Below are positions 63,468 through 64,000 of a stretch of 64,000 bases of DNA, one piece after another. Where the stretch lies: NCBI GenBank assembly GCA_015207585.1, contig JADEWQ010000004.1, forward strand, positions 1 through 64,000. Direction: 5' to 3'. The DNA comes from Pleurocapsales cyanobacterium LEGE 06147. Its GTDB lineage: Bacteria > Cyanobacteriota > Cyanobacteriia > Cyanobacteriales > Xenococcaceae. A model generated the notes under the pieces. The model was given only the letters and a program-made list of their open reading frames with translations. It ran no database searches and had not been told where the DNA came from. Position 1 is the stretch's first letter, and every line of letters starts with the position of its first letter. The position numbers and the translations under genes are program-made.

Positions 63468-64000
63468 TTAAGGTCTAAATACTAGATTTTCTGGTTCTGT
63501 CTTCAGTTTGATTCGGTCTCCTGAAACATCTATCTCGCTGTCAAAATGGGTAAAATTCATTGTCTGTAAATTTATCAGGCGATCGCGATCTTTGATAAAT
63601 TCTAAAAACGTCTGGTCACTATTAGCTTTAAACCATTCGACCAGCCTTCGGAACAACTTTGGCAGAATCACTCCCTTCTCTTCAAGCTTTGATAATGAAG
63701 TAATTTCGATACCGGTCATTGTTTTATCTACTTGCCATAGACCAGCTTTTTGCTGACGTGCTTCTCGTACTGCTTCAGTTATTTTTTGCCGCAGATCGTA
63801 AAATAGACTTTCATAAAAGGTAGGATAGACTAATCCTTCTATGGCTAATTGATAGTTGAAACTACTTGTCAGCATTTCAGGTTTAAGAAATACTTGCTGA
63901 CCATCGGCAAGGTCTGTCTCACCAGGGAAGACAAAAGCTACAGGTCGCCTATTTTTTTCTGTCGCTCTACTTACAATATAGCCGCGCGTGCCATCTAGAG
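63468..64000 (-). CDS. Thermonuclease (SNase)-like protein, N-terminus outside window
   Basis: The last 177 residues of a longer protein, continuing past the window end in frame without a start. Residues such as RRPVAFVFPGETDLADGQQV, LVYPTFYESLFYDLRQKITEA and ARQQKAGLWQVDKT match the C-terminal half of the staphylococcal nuclease fold, in the order LVxxGLAYPxFYxxL...ARxxxxGLWxxDxT. The catalytic Arg/Asp half would lie outside the window, so activity cannot be judged. A further 60-residue C-terminal tail is of unknown type. Confidence 0.65.
   Translation of the reverse strand, partial: LDGTRGYIVSRATEKNRRPVAFVFPGETDLADGQQVFLKPEMLTSSFNYQLAIEGLVYPTFYESLFYDLRQKITEAVREARQQKAGLWQVDKTMTGIEITSLSKLEEKGVILPKLFRRLVEWFKANSDQTFLEFIKDRDRLINLQTMNFTHFDSEIDVSGDRIKLKTEPENLVFRP

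Noticed and set aside
1-64000. tRNA genes or CRISPR arrays
   Set aside because: No GTTCGAATC-type T-arm with matching acceptor and no regularly spaced direct repeats were seen by eye; a tRNAscan-type search would be decisive.

Overview
The window reads as cyanobacterial chromosome. The octamer GCGATCGC (HIP1) recurs throughout, and the gene content fits: a homogentisate phytyltransferase for tocopherol synthesis, sucrose-phosphate phosphatase, an SLH-porin, a PATAN-domain protein, cyanobacteria-type proteins such as DUF2949, DUF4079 and YgfZ, and B12 enzymes (CbiET, CobH). The genus cannot be fixed from sequence alone. Short palindromic and AT-rich dispersed repeats and a high load of broken genes suggest a repeat-rich genome of the kind seen in larger unicellular or pleurocapsalean cyanobacteria; that is inference. 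No tRNA, rRNA or CRISPR array was seen.

Layout. 0-8 kb: a metal and redox region with a Cys-rich copper-storage-like protein, a CopB-type ATPase, a GC-richer TPR lipoprotein-like or periplasmic protein, a chimera of a degenerate P-type ATPase front half and a PAP2 phosphatase, and a thioredoxin-reductase-like flavoprotein without NADPH motifs. 8-14 kb: DUF2267, a RuBisCO-like (MtnW-type) gene carrying an in-frame palindromic insert, three decayed genes in a row, a lipid kinase, and an spp-ruvA operon. 14.4-18.8 kb: a compact four-gene cluster with a dynamin-like GTPase, a second P-loop GTPase, a tail-anchored protein and a small helical protein. 19-31.5 kb: mostly housekeeping (AI-2E family permease, Usp, YgfZ, CoaD, CbiET, RsmI, FKBP, DUF4079), with an IS200/IS605-like remnant and a PATAN protein truncated in repeat DNA. 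31.8-32.1 kb: the 3' end of a dead group II intron (HNH domain plus domain V). 32-42 kb: small membrane and zinc-ribbon proteins, a nonsense-mutated pentapeptide gene, a LysR/nitroreductase divergent pair, CorA, dGTPase, Uma2, CobH and a phosphotransferase. 42-45 kb: LD-carboxypeptidase, a higBA toxin-antitoxin pair with a perfect operator-like palindrome, a broken GNAT gene and a deaminase. 45-51.5 kb: sugar-type ABC binding protein, Hpt, and two related histidine-kinase-like proteins. 51.6-60.5 kb: HDAC-like deacylase, FolE-SDR, AccA, a collagen-like exported protein, a porin with a Fur-box-like site, and LpxD. 60.5-64 kb: three pseudogenes, DUF4126, a HAD protein and a nuclease-like gene running off the end.

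The most unusual content is: (1) two neighbouring kinase-like proteins sharing an N-terminal domain, one keeping the phospho-acceptor histidine with a ruined ATP-binding domain, the other keeping an intact ATP-binding domain with the histidine replaced by arginine, a possible split kinase; (2) the P-type ATPase/PAP2 chimera; (3) the dynamin cluster; and (4) palindromic repeats that have become protein-coding sequence.
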